Under the pieces are notes generated by a model that made no database searches, had not been told where the DNA came from, and was given only the letters and a program-made list of their open reading frames with translations. Positions 1-15,500 of a stretch of DNA of 64,000 bases are shown one piece after another; position 1 is the first letter of the stretch, and the number at the start of each line of letters is the position of its first letter. The position numbers and the translations under genes are program-made. Source of the stretch: Corbicula japonica (taxonomy: Eukaryota > Mollusca > Bivalvia > Venerida > Cyrenidae); contig JAZAYU010000008.1 of the NCBI GenBank assembly GCA_038501625.1, forward strand, positions 12,090,938 through 12,154,937, in the 5' to 3' direction.

Positions 1-400
1 CAGTCAAGGTTGAGTTTAATGTTACATAATAATGTTACAAGTATTGTGTATCATTACATAAAATTAAATATTATTTCAGTGTTAGCTCTCCTTTTAGAAT
101 TTTATAAATACAATGGTGCTCTAAAAACAAAGTGAAGGTGAGAGAATAAATTCAAAACTACTCCAGGTTGTTCACAAAATTTGGTTGTTCATTCCTGATT
201 TAAATAATAATTTTAAATAATAAAAAATTTAGTGAATGGAAAATAAATCCGTTCACTAACAAGTTACTAAAACAAATAAAAATAGTTAATGTGCAAGACA
301 TGTTTGAGCCAATGTAACTATTGTTAGGCTGTTGAAATATTTGAAGAAAAAAAAAACAAGTAGCAACTAGAGGAACTATATATAATGAAGTAACACATAC
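1..400. other. Start of the intron after LamG2
   Basis: AT-rich; no further LamG exon seen on the minus strand before the window edge. Confidence 0.6.
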
Positions 401-521
401 ACTATCCTTGCATCCCTCTGTGATCCCGACTGTTGACTTCCCGTCCCAAAGGTTGACCGAGTCTACAGCAATCTGCAAGTTCCTCATACAGCCAAGGAAA
501 CGATCTGTGATGATCTCCTGT
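401..521 (-). CDS. LAMA1/2: Laminin alpha exon 50 (last in window): end of LamG2
   Basis: 121 nt, phase 2 in and 0 out, acceptor TTGCAG, donor AGT|GTATGT. Residues 2467-2507. [20 protein letters not shown] and TEGCKDS hold the two LamG-closing cysteines. The transcript continues to the left of the window with LamG3. Confidence 0.95.
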
Positions 522-3500
522 CTGCAAAACATACCAGAAAATGTATATAGTTCCTAATATAATCTATAACTAGATACCTGTATTGGCTGTACTTGTTTGG
601 TTTGATGTATTCTGTAATTCACTATTGGCTACAGCTTCCAAGGTTACACTATTTCAAACAAGCTTATGAATATTATTTTTATCATGAATAACCAGACAGT
701 GATTTTGGAAGTCTGTGTGTCCCACACTGTCCAGATCAGTAACCAGTCGAGCTTCTAGCTCACTGGGGTCAAGAATCAAGAAGAGTCCGGGACGGGACAT
801 CGGGCTTCTTGCTCGCGGGGGTGTCCCGTGCGGTCGCGCTGTGCCAAGACTCAAGAAAGTTAAGTATACAATGACGACTTCTTGTTGTCATAGTATATTT
901 TCAGGTTATCCCTCCATGTGCAGAGGACCTTCGTAGTGGGTTGGGGGGAGTGTGGTGGCGGGTCTGGGCGGGTGTCGCGGTCGGTCCCGGGCGGTGTGGT
1001 ATGGAACGGGATGGGGATGGGACTTACCAAATCGTCTTCTTGATATAAATAATAATTTTACAATCTGTTTTAATTCTGTTAAGATCTTTTAGGGCGGTTA
1101 CATATCCAGTGTAAACTGTTTTAGACTTTCGATTTAATATATAAATGCAATTTAGATGATGATTATAAAATTTATTATTTTAAATTAAGTATCTAAGAAG
1201 TTTCGCTAGAATATTTTTATTGTATGATATTGATATTTAATTATTTTAATTTCAGACAACTAGATTAATACCACATTTTAATTTATTATTTTATATTCTT
1301 ATTCTTAGTATGTCATACATTTATTGTTTAAATACTGTTTAAGGATTTTAATGAAATTGCTTGTAATTATTTATCAGTTTAGATCATTGTAAAGCGCCTT
1401 TGAACGTGTATATGAAAAGGGCGCTATATAAGTTTGGTAATTAATAATAATAATAATAATAAAACTGAGAATAAAGACCAGCCTCAAATTTTAAGCATCT
1501 GATTAGCTGAAAGGAGACAAGTCTCCATCACAGCCAATCAGATGCTTGAATCTTGGTTCCTAGTTTCCATTTCAGACTTTTCAGTAGTTTCCATTAAGGC
1601 AAAATTTAAAAAGTAGACACTGTCACCTACCCTGATAAAATTCTAAGTCAACAGGTGGCAAGCACAAATTACTGGTTTTGACTTTGTCCATCAGATAGTA
1701 TCCTTGTGAATGTATGAAAACTTGTTACTCACCCTGAGGCTTTGCGATATTTGTTCATATCAACAACAGGTGGCATCCCTCCGAAGTACAGATTACTGTT
1801 CTCGACTCCATCCAGCAAGTAATCTCCCTGCGGGGCCTCAATCAGCTTGTTCTCACTGCTGTCCACCTCTAGCAAAGCTGTAAACATAAACAATTGTTAA
1901 ATCCAGCAACAGTTAACACTCTGAAATGTGCTCACTCACTACAGTAGCTCACAAAATATGTATGTATGTTTGCCCTTTCCTTACTCTACTTGTCAACTCT
2001 GTCCTGGGTGAAGTATTTATATCAGAAAAAGAGACTCATCTAGACATCCCGTTGACTTTCACCTCAGTTCATAAAAATGCTATTCTTTAAAAGCGGTCTG
2101 TGGTATTGTGGAATGAATATACCCTTAATTCTTAGCCCAAAGGATTTTTTAAACAAAATTTTTGCAAGTTTGGCAAGAAAGTGCAAATATTTCATACTAC
2201 GTGTAATGGTGACCTTCTACCAACTGTGCACATTTATAAGCAAATGTAATACTGTACAAAATATCAGCTATATGTTTGCATGTTGAAGTATGCTATATGA
2301 TTACTTGTGTAATCAATGATAATATAAAGAAAATACATGTACAACTGAGAACATATATTTACTTTGATACATTAATAGATTATTATCATTATAATATTAA
2401 TTTAATGCAATCTTTGGATTTCAAAGTTATAAAAATACTTTATTCATACAGATAGATGAGTTTTGAATCTTTTAAAGAAATAATAATCATTTTAAACCCT
2501 TTACTCCATAGATACAGCTTTTATCACATGTGCGACCAGTGTAGACCCAGATAAGCTTGTAAATGAGTTCCGATGTAATCTAATAAGATCTGGATGTGAA
2601 CAGTGAGTAGATTCAGATGCGTAGCCTGATTTTGATCTAAAGCCTGATCTAGATTTACATTGTTTGCCAACATGTTATCAGCCATATCCAATGCAGTAAG
2701 AGTTAATACAATAAGTGTTAAAATAAAGTTCTGGTTAGAGTGTGGAAGCAACACAGATGGTCCCACAAACAATACATATAACTATGCGACAACACAAAAC
2801 AGCATTTCTTGATTACATTCTATCAAACTAGCAAACAATCCTCTAGCATATAACTGTCATACATATATTGACCAACATTTGACACCTAACAATACAGTAG
2901 TGTAATTTTAAAACCCTAACAAGTGAATCAAATTCATCAGTTTAACATAAACCAATGTTTACCTCTACAATGCCCCCTTTACTGGACCTTCTTGGAGTAC
3001 AATTTTAAATTAATTTAATCAAATAAGGAATCTGATTGAGCTTGAAAACCTTTCCCCATTTATTGGTATTTAAACTTTTACATTTTGAGATGAAAAACAT
3101 TAATTTTGCTCTGGGGCTTTGGACTCTGCACAATAGTTTGACTCCTATGTCCATGCAAATGTAAAAAAGCCACAAAATATCTTAAGTTATTCCCAATACT
3201 TAAGAATATTTAGGAATGTTAATATCAATTATTAACAAACAATTTATTGTCTTTATCATGGTATGAAAAACAATTGGGTTATTTGCAGTAAGTAAATCTC
3301 ATATTTAATTTACAAGGCTTTTCATCTTTATATAACAGAGGCCTGTATAAGGCCACTTCCCAATCCAAAAATATAGTATTTTGTCTCAATTATGGCAGCG
3401 ACTCTTCCCAAAATGCTAGCTAAGATGTCCAAAAATAGATCAAAACCTCTGAGGGGAGTTTAAATCCAAAGTTTTATTTAAGAACTTAAATGCATCAAAG

Positions 3501-6500
3501 TTGGTCAAATATTTAAGGTCTATGATTCTAACACTAAACATAGAAGCCGACAGTGTACACACAGTGAGTTAGTATGATGGACACACGAGCGACAACACAG
3601 ATTATGTTAAAGCTTTAACACATAACTCTACCGAGGAGGCCACTCCTAGCTGCTGCCACCGACACCCATTTGTTCCGGTTGTATTTGTAGTCTGTACGAA
3701 TTGTTCCAAATGAACCCTGGCCAAGGTAGAAACTGAATACCACCTGACCATTCTGTAACTCCAGGGACATAAACTCTCCCTACAACACCGAAATGTCTCA
3801 TTGAATTTCTACTTGCTTCTTTTCTTTATATCTTATTGTTTGATTATCCTGTTTCTCCATATGTAAACATTTTATTGCATGTGTGACCAGTGTAGATCCA
3901 GATCAGCCAGCACATATGTGCCATCTGATCAGGATCTGCACTGTTTGCTTTTTGGTAAAAAATAACCTAATAAATTAAAAGATGACCAGTTCAGATCCTG
4001 ATCAGACAGCAGGGAAGTGCCAACTGATCTGGATCTACACTCTTTGCCCATGTCATAAAGGCCTATATATGAAGGAAAGGATTACATTACCAATAAATGA
4101 CAACATTTCCAGAGAATGTGTTTTACACTCTATAACAGATTTTATATTCAATAAAAATAAACAGCAATTTTATTAGTGACTGAACTATCTGTAAAATGAT
4201 TTTGTGAGTCAAGTACCGTCTTTTCATTTCCAACAAAGAAAAGTGAGGCATTGTCCCAGTAGGTCTTGAACTCAAGAATGATGTTGGCTAGCAATGGAGA
4301 GGCAAATCGGTTCTTGTCAGTAACAGCATAACCTGTGCCATCAAATGCATAAACATTGGCCCCAGGAGCCTGAGAGGGTCTGTAATGGAAAATTTTTTTT
4401 TACATAAATGCTTTTATCATTCATCAGTTGACTTACAACATATTTTACTTACCCCTTAAACCTTAACTCCATATATGTGTTTTATTGCATGTGCAACCAG
4501 TGTAGATTAAGATCATCTGGCACATTTGTGCCATCTGATCAGGATATATACTGTTCTCTATTACATTCATTAGGATATTTCTGACAAAGAAGTGCAGATC
4601 CAGTATCAGGGTTAACTCTCCCATATCTGTTCAATGTTCACAGAGGCATTGTCAGCAGAGATTTATTTGCTAAATATTGATAGATAAGTACAGATCCTGA
4701 ACAGACGGCACTGCTGCACAAGCTTATGTGGGTCTATACTGGTCACAAAATTTTAATGGAGATGTTAACAGAACTTCAGGGTTAATATCAGACACATAAC
4801 AAAAACAAAGGACACATATTGCAAAACCTCAAGTAAAAACACCTTTGTACAAAAACATAACTATATAACAACATCTCTTGTGCAATTCCCATACAGTCAC
4901 TCTATTTAAATATTTATATATTTAGAATGACACACATTTAACCCTTTACTCCAGGTTTTATTGCATGTGGGAACAGTATAGAGCCAGATCAGCCAGCATA
5001 TATGTGCCACCTGCTCAGGATCTACACTGTTTGCATTATGTTTAGAATTAACCTAATAAATCAAACAGCGAACAGTGAAGATCAGCTGGCACATCACTTT
5101 TTGATTCATTAGGCTATTTTAGACCAAGAAGGGAACAGTGTAGATCCCTAACAGATGGCATTGACCTGTATAAATGGAGTAAAGTGACAATGTCACTAAC
5201 ACTCAGTAAGCTACTTACACTTCGAGGCAAGCTTTGCAGGTATTCTGAATATTGGTTTCAAAGTTGTAGAGTCCAACCAGCAGGTCATCCACAAACAAAC
5301 TTCCCATACACCCTGAGAAATTAAACCTTGTCAGATCTGCAGGTATTGCATAATTATTTGGTACACCTGATACAAACACATGGGTGGATTCACCAAAGCC
5401 AACCACTGAGGACCCAACAGCAGATGTGGCAGTTTTTGGGGGACCTGCTTCCAAAGAAAGTTTGTGTACTGTAAGACGTCCTAGTCGGCCAATTCTGAAA
5501 ACAGAAACAATGTGAATATAAATCACAGATAATAACTGAAACTTATTTGATGGTTTCAGATTATCCAATTCTCTTTTGATAATTTGTTCATATGATCAGA
5601 TATTTCATTTTGCTGGGACTAATTTTGTCTTAAAAGCCACAAATAACTGTTCACTATGGCAAATATTCGGGGAAAAAAATGCATGGTTGAAAAGTTTTAA
5701 TATAAATTTAATATTTATATTTTCATAAAGATGGAATTCGTGAAAATTTAACCAAAACAGGGATTCCACTATTACCATTTTTACTGATTTCATTAAAGAC
5801 TAGGGAAGTATTTAGTATAGGTATAATAAATAGGTAACATTCAGGGTGTCATCAAATGTGTTTTGACCTGTTTGAAAATTTTTCACTCAATAAGGTTAGA
5901 TTGCGAAAACCAGCATCGGCACAGACTGTATGTTTAATAATCTTACCTCTCAGCCTTGACCTGGTACCATTTATCTGTCTCCTTGATCACTGAATTTTCA
6001 GACTGGATTTCTATATCACTGTTCACTGTGCCTGTTCCTCGCCCAGCATTCCAGCTAAAGCGTATCTTCTTGTCCCGCAACTCAACTGCCATAAACTCCT
6101 AATCAAAAAGAGAAAAGATTTAACTGATGACTGGCCAACATTATTCTGTAAACTCTGAATACCCCTGGCATGATTTATGACATTTCTACATAATAGTGAT
6201 CTTGGTCCAAAACTAATAAAAAAAATACCAGTCTCAAATGTTGGAGGATCTGAACACTAACCTGCTGTAATTGAGTGAAAGAGGAAAGAAAGTTTATTAC
6301 TGGCATCTCAATATCCAAACACAATACTGGTAACAGTATTTAAACAAAATATAAAAACCTGATTCAAAGAGTCTCAGAAAGGTAGTTTTAGTTCTCCATA
6401 TGAAAATGTTGGAATGGTAGGTTTTATATAAGGTACAAACTTTATCTGTATCCGCATCATCTTTTGCATTAACTTCTGGGTTCTGAATCAGTACAAACAG

Positions 6501-9500
6501 CATATCTTTGCCAGGTTCTTTAGTCTTGAAGGCAAAGCGGATAGAGTTGATGGTTCCAGGCTTGGCCATTGGACGGAACTTCTTCACACATTTACCTTCA
6601 GCCATCAGTGATGTCTTAACCTGGAGATAACCAACACAAGTTGATGTTATTATTGGACGTAAATATAATTAAAATAATAAAATCTCTTCAAAGATATACT
6701 TTTAACAATAAAGTGACAATCAACCTATACATAATAAACATCCTTTTAAATAAAATACAGTGGTTTTTGTCATTGCATGCTAGATCTTTGTTCACAAGTA
6801 GATAATTATTAGAAGGGTGGTTTTGGAATGTTTGTGTGGTCTTCATAGTATCATGGTCTAATTTTTAAAACAGGTTTGACTAAAAAGTGTACAAGGTAGT
6901 CTTCAGATGTGAATGGATTTAATAAACAGCCAGTGACTGCATGTAAAGAGAAGCCTTATGATTGTAACAGCCAGTGTAAATTGCTATAGCATTCTACTGA
7001 ATGACCTACTTTACCTTTTACTCCTGTGATATCGCTGTTATCCCTTGGGCAAACTATGTAGATCCAGATCAGCCAGCACACCATTGCCATCTGATAAGGA
7101 TCTGGCTGGTTGCATTTTAATTAATCAGGGTTTTTCTGACCAAAAAGTGACTAGTGAACATCCTGATCAGAAGGCACAGATGTGATAGCTGACCTGGATC
7201 GTCACTGGTGGCACAAACATAAAAACTCATATTTATAGAGTAAAGGGTTAACAAACCTCACCTTACCAAACTGACAACACTGCTTATGATATCAGTCAGT
7301 TAGGTGGTGTTCCTACTAACAGTACATTAGTTTTAAATAATCAGCCATTCAATAAAAAAGACATAGATCAGACTGCACTCAATAATAAAATGCTGATGTA
7401 GGTCTACATAGATGCAAATTCAAATACAAGTACACTGAGATCTAAGGGCATAAGGGTTAAAAATGGTTAACCTTATTGGCCTCTTCTCTGGCCTCACGAA
7501 TGCTCTGTCTGAGTTTGCTGAGTTTTTCAGCCAAGTCAGACCTAAGTTGGCGAGACTTGCCGATTCGACCATCAATAGAATCAGTCAGATTTTTCATGGT
7601 GGTCAGGTCAACTGTTGTTCCTCGCACTGAAATGTAAAATGTTCAACATTGATCAATATACAATCATATACTGATTCTAGCAAAGAATCTAACAATATGT
7701 TCTGTTTTCCAAAAATAAATGGAAGCTGGTGATGTGATGCTAAAAGCTTTCACATGATCTTCAACGCCTTACTCACCTTGACCTTTGAGATGGGCACCTG
7801 GGTTTTGCTTACAACATTGCACCTCACTAAGGTTAACATACATGTCATATATAAACAATTTTGCTCAATGCATTTCAAAGTTATGGGCCGGACAAGCATT
7901 TAAGACCCCCTAAGTGTGATCTTGACCTTTGAGAATTGCCAATAAATGCTCCTCAATTCTAAATAATACTACAAACTTTCGTCAAACATAAATGCTTAAG
8001 AACAAAAATAATTTCCTTACTAGAGAGTCATAATACACATATGTGAACTGTTTGTTTTTATTTGACTAGCTGACCCAAAATCACAAAAGAAGTTTCCTTT
8101 AAACTTGTCAGAAAGTTATCTTATCAAAAATCAAACAGTCAATCACTTACATGATACATAAATATCCTCAAATTTATCTCCAACGGTGTCCTGTAGTTCT
8201 TTCAGTTTGGGCATCATTTCATTGTTAACTCTGTCAACCATTGCCCCTGACCGGTCATTTACCTGCTGGGACTTCCTCTCTGTCTCATCTATAGACCTCT
8301 GAACCTCGGCCAACCGGTCAACAAAGTCTAAAATACATAATACTATGCTTTAGAAAAACTCCATACAAACAGAATGCAAGAGGAGAGTTTAGATATGCTT
8401 ATTACTTCTTTGCACCATGGAAAACACTTATATTTTAGGAGACCAGTGTTGATCAAGATCAGCTTGGACATCCATGCAATTTTATCTGGAACTGCACTGG
8501 CCCCTCTTGGTCAGATATAATCTAATTAATTTAAAAGTGAAAGTATAGATCCAGATCAGATCAGACTGCATGAATGTGCCAGCTGATCTGGATCTACACT
8601 GACCACCGTTAATAGGTATGTCCATGACTTGAAGAGTTATAAAATGTATGGTATGATAATTTCCACACAGCACCTACCTCTAGGAAGTTGGTCTATCTCT
8701 TTGTTGATCTGTGTGTGACGGTCAATCATGTCCGTCTGTGTCTCATCCAGATAATCCAGGCGTTTCTTCACATCGGTCAACGCATCATCTAAACCTGACA
8801 TAAACACACAATAATAAAGTTATTAATGCATTCATTCTATCTAGCTGGGTTTTTTAGAGTTGGGATTGAAAGATGAATACAGTGCATTAGAACATGTCTT
8901 ATCCATGTGCTGTGAAAGATGAGTACAGTGCATTAGAACATGTCTTATCCATGTGCTGTGAAAGATGAGTACAGTGCATTAGAACATGTCTTATCCATGT
9001 GCTGTGAAAGAATTTGACAAGACAAGAACTTGTGATAAGAAATTTTTATTAGTCTGATTTTAAGCTTTTGAATTTTTTTAACTATACTTTTTTCTCATTT
9101 CAGTTCATTTTCACTGCTTTCAACAACTTTTAGCTCTTTTAGCTCTGAATTTCACTGTCCTCCTTAATTTATGAAAGAGTTGTTTGAATCATTGGTTTGA
9201 ACTGTTGAACAGATGAACTCAAACAAACATACTACCACTTTCCTGACTGGCCCCTATGCTTGGACCAGTAAGACATACATTCTGTACCAGGTACATCAGG
9301 ATAAGTATGTACCACGGCAACTCCACACACTTATCAAACTCTTCACTTATTGAACTGCCATTAATTCATTAAACACTCTCATAAAGTATGCTTGCAATGA
9401 ACCATATGGACAGTGCATCTATTTCTAAACCATTGACATTTAGTATCAAGACCACATGTCCAGGATTATTTACATGAATACATTTGCCTTACCTTGGACA

Positions 9501-12500
9501 CCAGTGTTCAATGTTTTGTTAGCCTGGTCCAGTAGTTCTTTACTTTTCCTCAAAGCATCATCTACAGCTTTTCTCAAGGCATCCAGGTCCGTCTAAAAGC
9601 ATGTAATTAACCCTCTAAGCATTTTAACAACATTGAACATCACATCTGTGCCCAAGATCATAAAAATGGAGACAAGTCATGTTGGTAAGTTCATAGACAA
9701 TACTAAATGCAAAATACAGTATCAAACTGATTATTTGTTTTTACCATAGAAATGTTTGTTATCAAATTGGCGGCCAGTGTTGATCCTGATCAACCAACAC
9801 AGCTGTGCCTTCTGATCTTGATCAACACTGATCCCTTTTATTTCTGGTCACAAGGTCAGTTACAAATTAAACATTCTTCCATACAAATAAAATTCCTAAA
9901 ACACTTATATAACTCAGTTTGTGATGTACAATGCATAAAAATAAAATTATCCAGTTAAAAAAATTCCAAAGCTTAATAAAGAGCACTTTGTAAATGAGAG
10001 TAAAACATACCATAGTAGCAGCATTATCAGCATCAGTTTTGGCTTTCTTTGCTGCTGCTGCTGCCTCTTCTATAGCCTTAACAATGTTCTCAAATACTCT
10101 AGCAGCCTTCAGTGGTTCTGCAGCTGCTGTACGGGTACTATCAAACATCCTGCAATTATGCCATTCTTAAAAGTCAGGTAAACCAAAATGTCTAGCATGT
10201 TTTCACCAGTTTAACCCTACTCCATGGCCAAAGAGTGCAGACTTGTGCTGTATGATCTGGATCTGCACTGTTTACTTTTGATTCATTAGGTAAATTCTGA
10301 CCTGAAGCCTCCAGTGTAGATCCAGATCAGATGGCATGAAGGTGCCAGCTGATCTGTATCTACACTTTTCACACACACTCTATAAACCCATTTATATGGA
10401 GTTAAGGATTAAACCATCATAATTTGTTGTACAAAACAAATGAACATACATTTCCATATCCTATCTTGGTATTGTTTTCTGCATTGTCAAGGTACCTTTC
10501 TGAGTTTGGAGGAATAAAACTGTAGGTCTATGCTTGGAACAAACAGAAACAATTTGTATTAAGTTGAGGCCAACTGCCCTACCATTACTTATCCTAAACT
10601 GATATTTCCAAACTGTGCAACAGAAACAATTAGCAAACTTTAGAATAATAGGCAGTTTCTGTTTCTTACAATGTATGCCGAGTTTATTCGTCTGCTTGCC
10701 AAAGAACATTTAAAATGATTCTATATCTTAAGTAGGCTTTTCAAAATTTAAATTTCAAAAGTTCTTACTTTTCAAGCTGTGCAGCATAGGCAGAGAGATT
10801 GTTTGCATGAGCCCAGGCTCTCTCTACTAGTTCTTCCTTGCCAGCAAGATTTTCTCGCAGATCTGCCTCTTTCTCAGACAAAGGTTCCATGGCGGCATCC
10901 AGCGTGCTCACACGAGTCTCCAAGTTCTGCAACACAACATTTCCAAAGTACTATTTAGTGGTCACATTTAATGATCTGTGAATATCCAGAAAATTTCTAT
11001 GGTTAGGACAGAAATTTTAAAATGTTTAGATGTAACATTTTGTGATATTTGTACATCAACTGTAGTGTTTTACAATTCAGTAATAACTGCAGCCTTTGTA
11101 ACATTATTATAAAATGGATAAAAAAATCTTCAAGCCACCTACTTTCTTTTATTTTGTTGAAAAATCAAAATGCACTTCTCTTTATCAATGTAAATTTGGC
11201 TGACATCATTTTTGTCAGTCCCTCATTCACTGGTAACTTAAATAGAATAGAAATTGGTAGAATAGAAATTGATGTTAAAGTACAGTTTTGTTTATTCAGT
11301 TATGGAAGTCCTCTCCAATAAGACAATCCATCTATAAAACAACAACAAGTAAATTTCATTAAACTATATTTTTTTAGAATAAAGAATACAGAACAAAGCA
11401 CAACCACAATAATACCAAGAAAATAAATAAAGGAAACAATATAGCAATATTGTCACCTGGGTATTTTCCCTGGTTCTGTTGAGATCATCTCTAGCATCTT
11501 CCAACATCTCGTCTGCCCCATCCAGTCCCATGTCTTTTTCCAGTGCTCTTGACTCATTTGTTAATTGCTGTAAGAATAAAGAAAACAAATATCACATTTA
11601 ATATTTAAAAGTAGGTACATATTGATTACTTTTCAACATTTTGCAATATTTTTAAACTGGTCATTTTACTTGACTACTTAATGTAGTTCACAGTGGAGGT
11701 AAGGAATAATTCACAGATGGCAAAAATTGTTTACCCTTAGAATGCATAACTCAACTCTAGTTTCAAGAAAACTTTGCCAATGGATGTGGCAGTTATTCTG
11801 GATCTACACTGGTTGCAACAAAGGGTTAAACATGTATGTATAGAGTAAAGGGTTAAAGTTTAATTACCTTTACATTCTGTAGCATGTTTTTGAGAGTGGC
11901 GACTTTCTGCAGCGTATCCTCGGAATTCTTCACGCTCTTCTCAACATGGTCCAGTAGATCATCGAGGGCGTCCTGGAGACCATTGATCTTGTTTTCTACA
12001 GCACTTGTATTGGTCAACCTCCCAGCAATATTCTTTACTCTGTCAGACAATAACTCAGCCAAACTGAAATATCAAATAAAGCTGACATCAGAATCGTAAC
12101 TGTTATGCTGTATTTTCCTTAACAAATCCTGTATTGGTCAACCTTCTCTGCTCTATCAAACAAAGCCCAAGCCTAACTGAAATACCAAATGTATGTTTCA
12201 TCACTGAATCATACAAAGCATAAATCATATAATCAGTTTTTGTTCTCAAGAATATTCAGCCAAACTGAAAAGTTAGGTAATTATAAAAGAAATCATTAAT
12301 TCATCATGGTTGGAAGGTGATAAAACTGAAAATGAAGATGCTCAAAGATCAAATGCTCGAGATTAGAGACTGGTCTTCAATCTCAGTTTTATAATCATGG
12401 GCTTTTACTCTGGTCTTTTTCTCAGATTCACCTATGTAAAAAGTCAATTTAGGTAGCTCTTAAATCATTAATGCATCATGTTGAGCAATTTCTCAGCCTT

Positions 12501-15500
12501 AGATTCGATTACTTTAACAAATATTTACTAACTTATATACTGACAAATTTTAAAATAAATGTGTATTCCAAAGATTTTGATTAGGGCTTTTCCAGGAAAA
12601 AAGGAGTGGGGAGGGTGGAACTGAAATTAGTTAAAATTTGATGGGAGGGGGGTGATTCATGGAAGCAAATGTGTTGTTTGGGGGTATTTTAACAATTTTA
12701 ATTGTGTTGTTTGTGGTTAATAAAAACATTCTAAATGTGTTGCCGGGCATAAAATGGAGAGATCCATCATGGACATGGAACATGTGGCCAAGTTTTTTGT
12801 TGAAACATTCAAACGAAAGTATAAAGCTAACTATTACGATATGTTAAAAATTTTTATCACTGATTCGGTAATGAATCCGTTATTAAGCGATGTTTATGCT
12901 GACAAGTGTGGCATGTCTAAAATTCGGATATTGGTCAGGCTCCTGTTCGCGGAAGCCTATTGGAATGTCAAATCCACTTGTTCTACTGGTTTCTTGTTTA
13001 AAATATCTTTTTGAAATCTCACAATATTGTTGTGTATGATCATATATAAGTACTGGTTAAGTTCAAGAGATACTTTGAAGAAATACGAATAATACACAAA
13101 ATCTATTGGGTTATTTCAGAGTAAAAAGCACAGTTCAGATCCTGATCAGACAGCACCGATGTCCTGGCTGATCTTGATCTTCACTGTTTGGCCATGCTAG
13201 GGTTTTACAGTAAAGAAATAGATTGTAAATTTACGGTCAGAGTTTGATTATTAAAAAAGTTTATATACTTAACGGATTTGTCCCACCAGAGCACAATATG
13301 CTCAAGATTTTATAAATATGAACAACAACTTATTAAAGCTGAGGCACTCAACTTGGAAACTCATGTATTAGATGATTTCAATATAGAGTTTTTACCACCA
13401 AATACGTTTAAAAATGACAAGTGGAGTAGTGTAATGCAAGACTTAGGGTTTTCTCAATTAATTCAAAGCCCAACGCGTATAACGTCCAGATCCTCCACTA
13501 TAATCGATCATCTGTATACAAATGAAAATGAGAATATTATTGAAATTCTAGTTCCTAAAATAAGCATAAGTGATCACTATCCGGTTGCCTTTACTAGAAG
13601 ACTTGTTCATGCGCGAGACCAGAACAGCAGTCATAAAACAATTATATACATATCTTTCGCAAATTTTGTTGAGTCCGATTTCATTTCAGATCTTTATAAA
13701 TGTGACTTTGCTGCTCTATAATCAATAAGCAACCCTAATGTAGTCTTAGATATTTTGTATAATGATGTACATATTTTGTTGAAAAAACATGCACCAATAA
13801 AAAAGAAATGCGTAAAAAGATTACATCAACCAGACTGGTACACAGATGATATTAAACATGCACGGCGAATTCGTGATAAATTTAAAGCTTGCAATAATGA
13901 ATTACAATATAAAATTTGGAGAAACAAATGTACCTCTCTTATTCGAAAAAGTAAGAAAAACTTTTACAATTCGGCTGTTGAAAATAAGAAAGAACCCAAT
14001 TTATTATGGAAAAATTTAAAATGTATTTCTGACAATAGCTCAAATATAAATAATTTGCCGTCAACTCTTCATGTAGGTGAAAAATCATTAAATAATCCAG
14101 ATGAAATTGTTAATGCTCTCAATCAGCATTTTGTTAATATCTCAAATAAAATAAATAAAGTTGACTTTAAAGCAGAAAATTTTATTGACCTGAAGAACCA
14201 ACTTAATGAAAAGCTCGGCTCATTGGAGTTTGATATAAATTTCATTACGCCATTTGAAGTAAGTAAAATAATTCATCACTTGAATGCAAATAAATCAGCA
14301 GGGTTAGATGGTATCAGCCCTAAAATAATTAAAATATGCAAAGTTGTGATATCTCCAATTTTAGCTAATATTATTAACTTGTGAATTAGCCAAGGCATAT
14401 TTCCTGACATATTTAAGTTTGCAAGGGTTATTCCAATTCATAAAGGTTCAGATAAGGATGATCCTAGTAACTACAGACCTATTTCAATCTTACCGACCCT
14501 ATCAAAAATTTTTGAAAGGCACATTGCCACACAATTACAAAACTATTTTCACGTTACCGACATTTTACATCCTAATCAATATGGATTCAGAAAAAATCAT
14601 TCATGTCAAACAGCTTTAATTCGAATAGTTGACACTTGGGTTAATGCGACAGACTGTAATGAGTTGGTAGGAACAGTATTTATAGATCTTAAAAAGGCGT
14701 TTGATCTTGTTGATCATCAAATTCTTTTACATAAATAAAAACTTTATCATTTTTCCAATAACGCTATCAACCTTTTTGCTTCTTATCTGTCCAATAGAAT
14801 GCAATTAGTTAAACATGGTGAATGGAAATCTGATTTTCTACCAATAACAACTGGAGTACCTCAAGGCTCAATACTCGGTCCACTATTGTTCATACTGTAC
14901 ATTAATGACATATCTTTAAATATTTCTTCACCAATTGACATGTATGCAGATGATGCAACTCTTCATGTAAATGATCGAAATATTCAAGTTATAGAAGAAA
15001 AACTACAGAATGATCTTAATGTGATTGCCACTTGGTGCCACAAAAACAACATGGCAGTAAATCCGTCTAAGACTACTTGTATGATTATAACATCTAAAAG
15101 ACAAGCTAATCGTGAAACTGATTTGAAACTATTTATCAACCATGTTCAAATTAAAAATGTTAAATGCCAAAAGTTACTTGGAATTTATGTAGACAATACA
15201 CTAAGTTGGAAAGAACATATAAATAAAAAGTGCTCAAAAGTAGTGTCTAAAATTTCATTATTAAAGAGAATATCCTATTTTCTTACATCTGAAATGAAGC
15301 AATTATTTTATAATGCGTATATTGTGCCTATACTTGATTATGGATGCGTCATTTGGAGCCATGCTAATACATCAGCATTGAATAGAATTATAAAATTACA
15401 AAAGCGTACTGCGCGAATAATTCTGCACAAACCTATACAAATGCAAACAAAGGAGTTATTCACAACGTTAAAATGGTTATCATTCTTTAGCAGATGTAAA

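Noticed and set aside
9752..9958. Recurring open frames with a SVDPDQ-like peptide on both strands
   Set aside because: They all come from family A foldback repeats; the peptide only reflects the repeated GATCCTGATCAG DNA.
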